Positions 49,584 through 59,461 of a stretch of DNA of 64,000 nucleotides are shown here, piece by piece (position 1 is the first letter of the stretch; each line of letters starts with the position of its first letter). This stretch comes from Candidatus Solirubrobacter pratensis (lineage in GTDB: Bacteria; Actinomycetota; Thermoleophilia; Solirubrobacterales; Solirubrobacteraceae): assembly GCF_000425945.1 (NCBI RefSeq), contig NZ_KE384482.1:49487-113486 (forward strand), given 5' to 3'. The translations under genes were made by a program, and so were the position numbers. The notes beneath the pieces are model-generated. The model saw nothing but the letters and a program-made list of their open reading frames with translations. It was not told the origin of the DNA and did not search any database.

Positions 49584-50533
49584 GGCCCGGTCGGCTCCGC
49601 GTGGTAGCCCTTGGCGCCGACGGTCAGCGCCAGCTCGCTGCGCCACTCCTCGCCGGCGGCCAGCCGCTCGAGCGCGTAGCCGAAGTCGTAGCGCGGCGTC
49701 CACCCGAGCTCGAGCCGCGCGCGCTCGTTGACGTACACGCGCTCGATCGCGCCGAACATGCGCCACCCGCGCGCGGCGTAGACGTCCTCGAACGCCGGGA
49801 CGCGGCGCCGCACCACGGCAGGGGCGTCGACGTGCAGCTCGGCGAGGTCAGCGCGCGTGAAGGGCGTCGTCGCGCTGACGATGTAGCGGCCGAACCCGAG
49901 GGCGGGCGCGCGCTCCAGCGCGAGCAGGTGCGCGCCGACCACGTCCTCGAGGTCGGCGCGGCGGTACAGCAGCTCGTTGACCTTCAGGTTCGCGTCCTCG
50001 TATGCCGCGCGCACGTCGTCGCGGTCGTCGGCCTCGGGGAAGAAGCGCGACGTCCGCAGGATTACGATCGGGAGGCCGTGGTCGTTGTGGAACAGCTCGC
50101 ACAGCTGCTCCGCCGCCGTCTTGGTGACGCCGTAGATGTTGCGCGGGACGGGCGCGACGTGCTCGGTGATCCATGCGGCCGGCGCGCCCGGCGGCGGCGT
50201 CAGCGCGCGGCCGAACGCGCTCGTCGTGCTGGTGAACACGAAGCGCGACACGCCCGCCTCGACGGCGCCCTCGAGCAGCGCCAGCGTCCCGGTCACGTTG
50301 GTGTCGACGAACGCCTGGCGCGAGTGGCTGCCGACGTGCGGCTTGTGCAGCGTCGCCGCGTGGATCACGGCGTCGGCGCCCTCGAGCGCGCGGGCGACGA
50401 CCGCGCGATCGGCGACCGACCCGACGACGTCCGTGTACGGCGACGGCAGCACGTCCAGGCCGACGGCATCGGGCAGCACGCGCCGCAGGGCCTCGCCGAG
50501 ATGGCCCGAGCTTCCGGTCACGAGGATCCGCAT
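49568..50533 (-). CDS. NAD-dependent epimerase/dehydratase (extended SDR)
   Basis: A 321-residue extended short-chain dehydrogenase. The nucleotide motif is MRILVTGSSGHLGEALRRVL. The catalytic Tyr-Lys is in NIYGVTKTAAEQLCE (YxxxK) and the Ser/Thr in FTSTTSAFG. Typical substrates are nucleotide sugars, but relatives in this size range also act on other carbonyls. The ATG is unambiguous. It is divergent from the methyltransferase gene with 24 bases between, so their promoters probably overlap. Confidence 0.9.
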   Translation of the reverse strand: MRILVTGSSGHLGEALRRVLPDAVGLDVLPSPYTDVVGSVADRAVVARALEGADAVIHAATLHKPHVGSHSRQAFVDTNVTGTLALLEGAVEAGVSRFVFTSTTSAFGRALTPPPGAPAAWITEHVAPVPRNIYGVTKTAAEQLCELFHNDHGLPIVILRTSRFFPEADDRDDVRAAYEDANLKVNELLYRRADLEDVVGAHLLALERAPALGFGRYIVSATTPFTRADLAELHVDAPAVVRRRVPAFEDVYAARGWRMFGAIERVYVNERARLELGWTPRYDFGYALERLAAGEEWRSELALTVGAKGYHAEPTGPYTVR

Positions 50534-50557
50534 GGCCGCAGACCTTAGACTCGCCGC

Positions 50558-51310
50558 GTGCCGGGTCCGAGCTCGCCGGAGACATGGGACGCGTTCTTCA
50601 GCGACTTCTACCTGCGCGCGTACGCCGACGACGAGCGCCGCGAGGAGGCCGAGGCGCAGGCGCTCGCGGCGGTGCGGCTGACCGGCGTCGACGAGACCGG
50701 CGACCTGCTCGACGTCCCGTGCGGCTTCGGGCGCCACTGCGTCCCGCTCGCCAAGGCCGGCTACCGCGTCACCGGGGTCGATCGCTCGGGGGTGCTGCTT
50801 GACGAGGCGCGCCGCCGCGCCGGCGCCGGGCGCTGGCCGAAGTTCACCAAGGCCGACTACCGCGAGCTGCCGTTCCGCGACGAGAGCTTCGACGGCGCCG
50901 TGAACCTCTTCACGTCGCTGGGTTACCTGGGCGACGAGCAGGACACCCGCGTGCTCGCCGAGATCCGCCGCGTCCTGCGCCCTGGAGGCCGGCTCGTGAT
51001 CGAGACCCACCACCGCGATCTGCTGGTGCTGCGCTTCTCCGACAGCGACTGGCGGCTGATGGGCGAGGGCCGTCTGCTGCTCGAGCAGCGCACGTTCGAC
51101 GCCGCCGCGGGCGTCTCGCAGACGACGCAGACGCTGATCGACGGCGCCGGCCGGCGCGAGTCGCGCACGTGGTCGGTGCGCGTCTATAGCGCGACCGAGC
51201 TGCTCGCGATGCTCGAGCGCGCCGGCTTCGCCGAGGCCAAGGCCTACGGCGGGTTCGACGCCCGTCCGTTCGAGCCCACCTCGCGGCTGGTCATCGCGGC
51301 GCGGCGCTGA
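50558..51310 (+). CDS. Class I SAM-dependent methyltransferase
   Basis: A 250-residue methyltransferase. The SAM motif I is LLDVPCGFGRHCVPLAKAGY, the acidic residue is in VTGVDRSGVLLDEARRR, and motif post-II is LPFRDESFDGAVNLFTSLGY. The substrate is unknown. It starts at GTG and overlaps the converging permease gene by 20 bases at the 3' end. Confidence 0.9.
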   Translation: MPGPSSPETWDAFFSDFYLRAYADDERREEAEAQALAAVRLTGVDETGDLLDVPCGFGRHCVPLAKAGYRVTGVDRSGVLLDEARRRAGAGRWPKFTKADYRELPFRDESFDGAVNLFTSLGYLGDEQDTRVLAEIRRVLRPGGRLVIETHHRDLLVLRFSDSDWRLMGEGRLLLEQRTFDAAAGVSQTTQTLIDGAGRRESRTWSVRVYSATELLAMLERAGFAEAKAYGGFDARPFEPTSRLVIAARR

Positions 51311-52076
51311 CCGACTCCGAGGCGATGCGCTGCGCGAAGTAGACCGGCAGGATCGAGAGCAGGATCACGACGACGCCGACGACGTTGACGACCGGCAGCT
51401 GGTTCGGGCGCGAGAGGTTGGTGAGGATCCAGATCGGCAGCGTCTCGCGGTCGCCGGCGGTGAACGTCGTCACGATCACCTCGTCGAAGCTGAGCGCGAA
51501 CGCGAGCAGCGCGCCGGCGATCAGCGCCGAGCGCAGCTGCGGGAAGGTCACGAGCCGGAACGTCTGGGCCGGCCGCGCGCCGAGGTCGGCCGACGCCTCC
51601 TCCAGCGACGCGCCGAGCCGCCGCAGGCGCGCGATCACGTTGTTGTAGACGACGACGACGCAGAACGTCGCGTGCCCGACGACGATCGTGAACAGCGTCA
51701 GGTCAACGCCGAGCACCTGCGTGAAGGTCGAGTTGAGCGCCATGCCCGTGACGATGCCGGGCAGCGCGATCGGCAGCACGACGAGGAACGAGACGCTCTC
51801 GCGCCCGAAGAAGCGGTAGCGGGCGACGGCGAACGCCGCCAGCGTGCCGAGCACGAGCGCGATCGCGGTGGCGCCGAGGCCGGCCTGGATCGAGGTCCAC
51901 AGCGCGTGCCGCACGCCGTCGTTGTGGAACGCGCGGTCCCACCAGGTCAGCGTGAAGCCGGGCGGCGGCCAGGTCGCGGTCCGGCGCGCGTTGAACGCGT
52001 ACACCAGGATCACGAGCAGCGGCGCATAGAGGAACGCGAGCGTGAGCCCGGTGGCGACGCGCAGCGCCGAGCGCAT
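51291..52076 (-). CDS. ABC transporter permease, PotC-like
   Basis: A 261-residue inner-membrane permease with six hydrophobic segments and the EAA loop EEASADLGARPAQTFRLVTFP. It matches the PotC component of spermidine/putrescine-type importers. It is the last gene of a four-gene operon (ATPase, binding protein, PotB-like, PotC-like). Its ATG overlaps the PotB-like stop as TGATG. Confidence 0.92.
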   Translation of the reverse strand: MRSALRVATGLTLAFLYAPLLVILVYAFNARRTATWPPPGFTLTWWDRAFHNDGVRHALWTSIQAGLGATAIALVLGTLAAFAVARYRFFGRESVSFLVVLPIALPGIVTGMALNSTFTQVLGVDLTLFTIVVGHATFCVVVVYNNVIARLRRLGASLEEASADLGARPAQTFRLVTFPQLRSALIAGALLAFALSFDEVIVTTFTAGDRETLPIWILTNLSRPNQLPVVNVVGVVVILLSILPVYFAQRIASESVSAAPR

Positions 52077-52933
52077 CACAGCTCCTCGAACGCGCCGAGC
52101 CGCCGCGCGGCCAGGAGATAGAGCAGCATCACGACGACCGGCACGGTCGCGAACGCGGCGGCCAGCGGCAGGTTGTTGGCGACGCCGACGTTGGCATAGA
52201 CGACGTTGCCGATGAACTGCTTGGAGCTCACGAGCTGCGGCGTGATGTAGTCGCCGAGCGTGAGCGAGAACGTGAAGATCGAGCCGGCGACGAGGGCCGG
52301 CAACGCGAGCGGGAGCACGACGCGCCGGAACGTCATGCCCGGCTTGCCGCCCAGGTCCTCGGACGCGTCCAGCAGCGATGCCGGGATCCGCTCCAGCCCG
52401 GCATAGAGCGGCAAGATCATGTACGGCAGCCAGAGGTAGCTGAACACGAGCCAGGTCGCGACCAGCCCGTAGCCCGGCCCGTGGATCCCGAGCGGCGCCA
52501 GCGCCCAGTTGAGGATCCCGTCCTCGTTGAGGATCGTCCGCCACGCGTACACCTTCACGAGATAGCTGGCCCACAGGGGCATCAGCACGGCCACCGCGAG
52601 CAGCGCGCGCGTGCGCGGCGTCGCGAACTTGGCCATGAAGAACGCGATCGGGAACGCGAGGATCGCGTCGGTCACCGTCACCGCCGCGGCCACGCCGACC
52701 GTGCGCAGCACGATCTCGCGGTAGACGCGGCCCTCGAAGATCGTGCGGAAGTTGTCGAGCCCGTAGGTGTGGACGACCTGGCCGCTGAAGTCGTCCAGCG
52801 ACCAGAACGCCGCGATGAAGAGGACCGCGAGCGAGCCGAGGTAGGCGACGACGAGCCACGCCAGCGGGCCGGCGAGCAAGAGGCTCGCCTGCAGCCCGCG
52901 GTGGCGCGCGATCAGCCCTTGATCTCCGTCCAA
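52076..52933 (-). CDS. ABC transporter permease, PotB-like
   Basis: A 285-residue permease with six hydrophobic segments and the EAA loop LLDASEDLGGKPGMTFRRVVLPL, matching PotB. The start is uncertain: a TTG 22 bases inside the end of the binding-protein gene fits the family N-terminus, and no ATG or GTG occurs before the first membrane helix. It forms the channel with the PotC-like permease. Confidence 0.9.
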   Translation of the reverse strand: MDGDQGLIARHRGLQASLLLAGPLAWLVVAYLGSLAVLFIAAFWSLDDFSGQVVHTYGLDNFRTIFEGRVYREIVLRTVGVAAAVTVTDAILAFPIAFFMAKFATPRTRALLAVAVLMPLWASYLVKVYAWRTILNEDGILNWALAPLGIHGPGYGLVATWLVFSYLWLPYMILPLYAGLERIPASLLDASEDLGGKPGMTFRRVVLPLALPALVAGSIFTFSLTLGDYITPQLVSSKQFIGNVVYANVGVANNLPLAAAFATVPVVVMLLYLLAARRLGAFEEL

Positions 52934-54092
52934 GCCTGGACCCAGTCCGAGTAGTCCTTGCAGACCGCCCCGCGGTCGTCACCGCACGCCTTGCGCGGCG
53001 TCGTCCAGAACGAGACCTTGTCGAAGTAGGCCTGGTCGTCGGCGTGGAAGATCTTGCAGTGGTCCTTGTTCTGGGTCTCGGCGCAGGCCTTCGCGTTCGA
53101 CGGCGCCTCGCCGAACCATTCCGCCACCTGGGCGTTGGCCTTCGGGGAGATGATCCAGTCCATCCACATGTACATGCAGTTCGGGTGCTTGGCCTTCGAG
53201 GAGATCATCCAGGTGTCCGACCACCCGGTCGCGCCCTCCTTGGGCAGCGTCGTCTTGACCGGCACCTTGTCGCCGTCGAGCAGGTTCGCGATTACCTGCC
53301 AGGTCGTGCCGACGGTCGAGTCGCCGTTGGCGAACGCCTGCTGCTCCTTCGTGTAGTCCGACCAGTACTCGCCGATGTTCGCGCGCTGCTGCTTGAGCAG
53401 CTGCACGGAGGCGTCGAACTGCTTCTGGTCGAGCTCGTACGGGTTGTCGATCTTGAGCTCCGGCCGGGTCGCCTTCAGGTACAGCGCGGCGTCCGCGATG
53501 TAGATCGGGCTGTCGTAGGCGGTCACCTTGCCCTTGTAGGGCAAGGCCTTGTCGAACACCGCGCTCCACGAGTCCAGCGGCGTCCTGACCTTGTCGGAGC
53601 GCCACATCAGGATGTTCGCGCCGCGGCCGTGCGGGATGCCGTACATCTGCCCGTCGACGGAGTTGAACGGCTGGTTCTTCAGGCCGGGATAGACGTCCTT
53701 GTAGTTCGGGACGAGCGCGGTGTTGACCGGCGCGACGTCGCCGCCGGCGATCAGCCGCAGCGTCGCGTCGCCCGAGGCCGAGACGCCGTCGTAGCGGCCG
53801 GTCCGCATCAGCGTGACCATCTCGTCGCTGGTGTTGCCGATCTTGACGTCGACCTGGCAGCCCGTCTTCTGCTCGAACGGGGTGACCCAGTCGACCTTCG
53901 GGTCGGTCGAGCCGTCCTCGGCGTAGCCCGCCCAGGCGATGATGTTCAGCTTCCCCTCGCCGGGGCCGAGCTTGGCGAGCGGCTTGATCTTGCTCGGTGG
54001 CTTCACCTGCCCCCCGCCGCCGGACGACTCGCCGCCGCCACCGCATCCGACGACCACCGCCGCGCTCACCACGAGCAGCGCCCAGATGAACC

Positions 54093-54096
<4 letters not shown>
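52912..54096 (-). CDS. Extracellular solute-binding lipoprotein, polyamine type
   Basis: A 394-residue lipoprotein. The signal MRFIWALLVVSAAVVVGCGG has a lipobox-like VVGC, followed by a Gly/Ser linker. The mature part is a family-1/PotD-like periplasmic-binding fold: LNIIAWAGYAEDGSTDPKVD, KTGCQVDVKIGNTSDEM and ANILMWRSDKV. Four cysteines near the C-terminus are extra to PotD. The ATG overlaps the ATPase stop (ATGA). The ligand could be spermidine, putrescine or a related cation; this cannot be fixed from sequence. Confidence 0.9.
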
Positions 54097-55127
<1,031 letters not shown>

Positions 55128-55254
55128 GCCGCGATTCGACGGTCTGGCACATCTTCCTACCTTTTCGTGGCCAGGTCGTTATGCGCAGCGATACCCGACC
55201 GATCAGGCCGCGCGGGTGCCGCGAGGTACAGCCCGCACCATACGGGCTGGGCGC

Positions 55255-55782
55255 TTACGAGAGCCGATCGTGCCAGCGCTGCTGCCTGGCCAGCCAGTCC
55301 GCGGCGTAGCGCTCCGCGGCGCGCCCGCCGCCGTTCCAGCGCCGCGCGCCCTCGTGCTTGCCGTAGCGGCGGATCAGGCCCTTGGCCTGCGCGAAGCCGA
55401 CGCGCATGTTCAAGCGCGGCTTGTGGCAGCCGCCCATGTCGTCGGCCATGTCCTGCAGCGCGTACCAGGTGAGCTGGCACGGCCCCACGCCCTGCATGCC
55501 GCGGCCGAGCTTGCGGTTGCGCTTGTACTCGGCGTAGCGCGCGGGCGTCACCAAGCCGCCCTTGATCGGGTTCGGCACGGGGTCCGAGCCGAACTGGTTG
55601 AGCCCGAAGGCCGCACCGGCGGAGTCTCGTCCCGAGCTCTCCTTCTCGAGGAAGGCGAGCGCGTAGGACAGCGGAAGCCCGACGCGGCGCGCCTCCTCGA
55701 CCGTCGTGCGGGGGTACTTCAGGCCCATGCGCCCGAGCCGGTCGATCAGCTCCTCGTCGCGCGGGCGGGTGATGGCGGCCAT
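55255..55782 (-). CDS. Lysozyme-like / lytic transglycosylase protein
   Basis: A 175-residue protein without a signal peptide. It has a goose-lysozyme or SLT-like arrangement: a candidate catalytic Glu in ALAFLEKESSGRD, then GVGPCQLTWYALQDMAD, and a C-terminal RRWNGGGRAAERYAADWLAR typical of transglycosylase folds. It should cut peptidoglycan glycan strands. It follows the holin-like gene by 11 bases, so it is part of the same transcript. The absence of a signal peptide fits release through a holin, as in phages. Confidence 0.75.
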   Translation of the reverse strand: MAAITRPRDEELIDRLGRMGLKYPRTTVEEARRVGLPLSYALAFLEKESSGRDSAGAAFGLNQFGSDPVPNPIKGGLVTPARYAEYKRNRKLGRGMQGVGPCQLTWYALQDMADDMGGCHKPRLNMRVGFAQAKGLIRRYGKHEGARRWNGGGRAAERYAADWLARQQRWHDRLS

Positions 55783-55793
55783 GGAGGGCTCTC

Positions 55794-56276
55794 CTACTCG
55801 TCGATGTCGTCCAGCGGTCCGGACGCGAGCTCGTCGGCGACGTCGGCCTCCGTGAGGCCCGTCCGGTTCACCTCGCCGTACGTGGAGAGCTCGTCGACCT
55901 CCGCATCGCCGAACGCGGTCACGGCCGCGGGAAGCGCGATCGTGGCGGTGCCGCCGTGGTCCCCGTTGGCGGTCGTCGCAGCCCAGTCGGGCAGCTCGAG
56001 AGCGGGCGTGGCGGTCGCGAGCTCGCTGCGCACGGCCGCGACCTCCGCGCTCGTCGGCGGATCGGGCACGTCGTCGCCCTCGTCGCCCTCGCCGGTCAAC
56101 TCGGCCGGCGCGCTGCTGGGGACGAAGTACGCCGCGAGCAGCGCGGCGCCGACGTTGATCGCCTGCTCGGCCTCGGAGTCGATCGGGATCGCCAGCTTGG
56201 TCGCGGCGTAGGTGACGGCGCCGACGATCACGCCGGCGAGCACCTTGTTGTCGATGTCGAAGGCGGCGCGCTTCAT
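55794..56276 (-). CDS. Holin-like membrane protein with acidic tail
   Basis: A 160-residue protein. The first 55 residues resemble actinophage holins (DIDNKVLAGVIVGAVTYAAT, then INVGAALLAAYFVPSS), with two hydrophobic segments and the AAYFVP ending seen in that group. The remaining 100 residues form an acidic, Thr/Ala-rich soluble tail (GEGDEGDD). Holins are usually 70-110 residues, so the tail is unusual and could gate or localise it. The ATG overlaps the endolysin stop (ATGA). Confidence 0.7.
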   Translation of the reverse strand: MKRAAFDIDNKVLAGVIVGAVTYAATKLAIPIDSEAEQAINVGAALLAAYFVPSSAPAELTGEGDEGDDVPDPPTSAEVAAVRSELATATPALELPDWAATTANGDHGGTATIALPAAVTAFGDAEVDELSTYGEVNRTGLTEADVADELASGPLDDIDE

Positions 56277-57100
56277 GGCGTGGTCCTCGCTCGGTCGTAG
56301 GGCGGTCGCGCGTAGCCGCGGGCCGGGAATCCCGGCGCGTGCGGGTCGCGCCGGCGGTGGAAGCATCCCCCGCCGTTGCTCTGGCTCCCGGACGTGCCGG
56401 ACGACGTGTTGCCCTCGTAGGTGACGAGCACCCCGCCGCTCATGCCCTCGACGAGGCCGACATGCTGGGCATTGCCGCTGCCGTAGAGCACGAGGTCGCC
56501 GGGCCTCGGCTCGCTGTGCCACGACCAGCCGCCGAAGCCCTTCTTGGCGTTGGACTCGATGTCCGGGCAGTACTTCAGCCACGGCTGGGCCGGGAACCCG
56601 GCCGCCATCAGGAACGCGTTGCACGCCGTCCCGCACCAGTACGCGGCCGGCCCCGGCGGCACGCCGCAGAGCCGGTTCCACTGGTCGATCGCCGGCCCGC
56701 GGTTGGAGCCGGGCGGGCTCTCGGTCATGCCCGCGTGCTTGCGCGCGTAGGCGATCGCGGCGGCGGATCCGTGGCCCTCGTGCAGGCGGCGCAGTCGCCT
56801 GCGCCAGTCCGCGCGGCCCGCGGCGCGCTTGAGCTCGGTCCGCGAGCGGCGCTGAGGGTTGCGGATCTTCAGCCGCAGCGCCGGCGTGACGCCGTGCTCG
56901 AGCTCGGCCTGCGCGATCCCGAGCCCGAACATGACCTCGCGCACCGCGTCGCGCGTGTGAGGGCCGTACTCGCCGTCGACGGTGACGCGGCGATCGACCT
57001 CCCACTGCTGGAAGCGGTGATTGAGCAACCGCTGGAAGCTCGCGATCCGCCCGCTGCGCATGTTCGGCGAGACCAGCCGGAACGTCGGGAAATCCGTCAT
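56273..57100 (-). CDS. Endolysin-like protein: peptidoglycan-binding plus CHAP domain
   Basis: A 275-residue protein. A PG_binding_1-like domain (about 12-75, FQRLLNHRFQQWEVDRRVTV, DGEYGPHTRDAV) precedes a CHAP domain (about 125-260). The catalytic Cys is in AYWCGTACNAFLMAAGFP, and the His in NAQHVGLVEGMSGG. There is no signal peptide, as in phage endolysins. The family cleaves peptide bonds in peptidoglycan. It heads a three-gene cassette (endolysin, holin-like, lysozyme-like). An in-frame start eight codons upstream exists, but the family fit favours this ATG. Confidence 0.82.
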   Translation of the reverse strand: MTDFPTFRLVSPNMRSGRIASFQRLLNHRFQQWEVDRRVTVDGEYGPHTRDAVREVMFGLGIAQAELEHGVTPALRLKIRNPQRRSRTELKRAAGRADWRRRLRRLHEGHGSAAAIAYARKHAGMTESPPGSNRGPAIDQWNRLCGVPPGPAAYWCGTACNAFLMAAGFPAQPWLKYCPDIESNAKKGFGGWSWHSEPRPGDLVLYGSGNAQHVGLVEGMSGGVLVTYEGNTSSGTSGSQSNGGGCFHRRRDPHAPGFPARGYARPPYDRARTTP

Positions 57101-57157
57101 GGTGGCGGTAAGAGCCGCAACCACCCCGTCTTGATACGCGAGTGGTACACATCGCCG

Positions 57158-57532
57158 ATGTCAGTCAGCGTCCGCTACATCCTCGACGACGTCGACAGCG
57201 CGATCGCCTTCTACCGCGACCAGCTCGGCTTCGAGGTCGTGATGCGCCCGGCACCGCCGTTCGCCATGCTCGCGCGCGGCGATCTGCGGCTGCTTCTGAG
57301 CGCTCCCAATCCGCAGGGGGGCCGCGGGCAGACGCTGCCCGACGGGCGCGTGCCGGAGCCGGGCGGGTGGAGTCGCTTCCAGCTGGAGGTCGAGGACCTC
57401 GACGCCGAGGTCGACCGCCTGAGCGCCGCCGGCGTGACGCTGCGCAGCGACATCGTCCGCGGGCGCGGCGGCGACCAGGTGATCGCGGACGACCCGTCAG
57501 GCAACCCGGTCGAGCTGTTCCAGCCGCACTAG
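57158..57532 (+). CDS. VOC/glyoxalase-family protein
   Basis: A 124-residue protein with two beta-alpha-beta-beta-beta VOC modules: VRYILDDVDSAIAFYRDQLG at the start and VIADDPSGNPVELFQPH at the end, where Glu is a metal ligand. It may be a dioxygenase, a glyoxalase or a resistance protein; no specific family is clear. The stop shares CTAG with the stop of the converging TetR gene. Confidence 0.88.
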   Translation: MSVSVRYILDDVDSAIAFYRDQLGFEVVMRPAPPFAMLARGDLRLLLSAPNPQGGRGQTLPDGRVPEPGGWSRFQLEVEDLDAEVDRLSAAGVTLRSDIVRGRGGDQVIADDPSGNPVELFQPH

Positions 57533-58104
57533 CTGCCAGGGCCGCGCGGGAGCCCGATCGCCGCGCGCGCCAGCCGGTTCGCCCGCTCGCGGATGCCCGG
57601 CCGCCGGTCGGCGCGGACGGCCGTGCTGACCATGGTCCAGACCAGGCGGACGTCGTCGGGCTCGAGGTCGGGCGCGACGAGACCCGCCTCCTGCGCGCGT
57701 CGCAGCGGCCCGGCGATGACGGCGTTGGATCGCTCGACCAGCGGCTCGCCCCCCGCTGGGATGTCGCCGGCCGAGCGCAGGAGGTCCACCAGCGAGGCGC
57801 GCTCGGCGAGCAGCGCGAGCGCGCCGTCGACCAGGGTCACGAAGGCATCGGGCTCGTCGGGAAGCCCGGCGGCGAGCTCCTCCAGCGCCTCGATCAGCTG
57901 CTCGAGCACCGCCAGCCGCAGCGCGTCACGGGTCGGAAAGCGGCGGGCGAGCGTCGTACGGCCGACGCCGGCGGCCTTGGCGATGTCGGCGAACGGCACG
58001 TCGGGCCCGTGTTCGGCGTACAGCCGGGCGGCGGCCGCGACGATCGCGTCGCGGTTCGCACGGGCGTCGGCGCGCAGGCGCGGGTGGCGGACTTCGACGG
58101 ACAT
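57529..58104 (-). CDS. TetR-family transcriptional regulator
   Basis: A 191-residue TetR regulator with HTH at about 17-62 (IVAAAARLYAEHGPDVPFAD, VGRTTLARRFPTRDALRLAV). The C-terminal half fits the TetR_C_33/SbtR-like group (VDLLRSAGDIPAGGEPLVER). The start (MSVEVRHPRLRAD) was chosen for family fit; in-frame sequence upstream is unlike TetR. The divergent L,D-transpeptidase gene or its own gene may be its target. Confidence 0.9.
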   Translation of the reverse strand: MSVEVRHPRLRADARANRDAIVAAAARLYAEHGPDVPFADIAKAAGVGRTTLARRFPTRDALRLAVLEQLIEALEELAAGLPDEPDAFVTLVDGALALLAERASLVDLLRSAGDIPAGGEPLVERSNAVIAGPLRRAQEAGLVAPDLEPDDVRLVWTMVSTAVRADRRPGIRERANRLARAAIGLPRGPGS

Positions 58105-58285
58105 CGTCGCGCCAGCGTAGAGCACTCGCCGGCCGTAAATGGACGCCGATGTCCAGTCACCCGTGGACGGCAGGACGGTGTCAGGCGCCTGCCGTCCGCA
58201 GGCCGACGGATGCCGGGAACCGGTACACGTGGTCCGGCTTCGCTGGGTACACCCCTTCAGAGCAGGAGCAACAGCCGGACTTGTC

Positions 58286-59350
58286 GTGCCTCGCCATGCG
58301 CATCTGAGCAAGCGCTCGCTCGTGAGCGTGGTGGTCGCGGCGCTCGCCGTGATCGCGCTGGCGCTGGCGGCAGTCGTCGCGTACGGCGCCTCAGGCCGCG
58401 ATCGCATCGCCGAGGACACGAGCGCGGCAGGTGCCGACCTGGGCGGCATGACCGCGGCTGAGGCACGCGCCGCGCTGCTGCGACGTCTCGGCCCCGCGCT
58501 GCAGCGACCGGTGCGGGTGCACTATGGACGCCGGACGTTCCTCCTCACTCCGCAGGTAAGCCGCGTGCGGGTCGACGTCGATGCAATGGTCGCCGGCGCG
58601 CTCGAGCGCAGCCGCCGCGGCGACGCGTTCACGCGCGGCATCCGGAAGCTGCTCGGCGGGCTCGCGCCGATCCACGAGCCGATGCGCGTCGCCTACTCGC
58701 CCGCGGCGGTCGCGACTTTTGCACGGCACATCGCGCACCGGATCGACCACCCCGCTCGGCAGGCCGACGTGGCCTTCACACGCCGCGGGCTACGGCGGAC
58801 GCCCGCCCGCGACGGCGTCGCCGTACGCCAACAGGCACTGACACGGGCGATCGCGATCAAGCTCGGCTCCGCCGGTCCGCGCACCGCCGTCGAGGTCCCC
58901 ACCATGATCACGCGCCGGCCGCGCGTGACCCTGCGCGACCTTCGTCACCGCTACGCATGGCTCGTCGGGGTCAACCGGCCGCGCAAGCAGCTTCGCCTGT
59001 ACCGGCATCTGCACCTGGTCAAGACCTACCGGATCGCCGTGGGGCGAATCGGACTCGAGACCGCGGCGGGGCGCTACGAGATCCAGACCAAGGCCATCGA
59101 CCCGCCATGGAACGTCCCGCGCGAGCCATGGGCCGGATCGCTCGCGGGTCGCATCATCCCTTCCGGCTCACCGGACAACCCGCTCAAGGCTCGCTGGATG
59201 GGCTTCCACGACGGCGAGGGCATCCACGGGACCGACGACGTCCAATCCCTGGGGACGGCCGCGTCGCACGGCTGCATCCGCATGTCGGTCGCCGACGTCA
59301 AGCAGCTCTATCGCCGCGTGCCGCTCCATGCGCCGGTCTTCATCGTCTGA
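58286..59350 (+). CDS. L,D-transpeptidase (YkuD) with peptidoglycan-binding-4-like domain
   Basis: An approximately 354-residue membrane-anchored enzyme. A TM anchor (about 14-34) is followed by a YoaR/PG_binding_4-like domain (AGADLGGMTAAEARAALLRR) and a YkuD catalytic domain with HGTDDVQSLGTAASHGCIRM, in which the catalytic Cys is in SHGCIRM. It forms 3-3 cross-links in peptidoglycan outside the membrane. The GTG start precedes the anchor; longer in-frame starts upstream look unlike coding sequence. Confidence 0.87.
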   Translation: MPRHAHLSKRSLVSVVVAALAVIALALAAVVAYGASGRDRIAEDTSAAGADLGGMTAAEARAALLRRLGPALQRPVRVHYGRRTFLLTPQVSRVRVDVDAMVAGALERSRRGDAFTRGIRKLLGGLAPIHEPMRVAYSPAAVATFARHIAHRIDHPARQADVAFTRRGLRRTPARDGVAVRQQALTRAIAIKLGSAGPRTAVEVPTMITRRPRVTLRDLRHRYAWLVGVNRPRKQLRLYRHLHLVKTYRIAVGRIGLETAAGRYEIQTKAIDPPWNVPREPWAGSLAGRIIPSGSPDNPLKARWMGFHDGEGIHGTDDVQSLGTAASHGCIRMSVADVKQLYRRVPLHAPVFIV

Positions 59351-59402
59351 CCCGATGCGCGCGCGGCGCGGCTCCCGCGTGAAGCTCGGCGCGGCGAACC
59401 GT

Positions 59403-59440
59403 GGAGCGGCGCGACCTCGCGTGGATCGGCGCCGCCCCTC
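59403..59440. repeat. Copy A of a 38-bp repeat, possible hairpin between convergent genes
   Basis: This 38-bp segment begins GGAGCGGCGCGACC and ends GGCGCCGCCCCTC. It matches a second copy at 60246-60283 in about 31 of 38 positions. It can form an imperfect hairpin between the stops of the converging L,D-transpeptidase and VOC genes, so it may serve as a terminator. Confidence 0.45.
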
Positions 59441-59461
59441 GACTCTTGCCTGCTATCGCGA

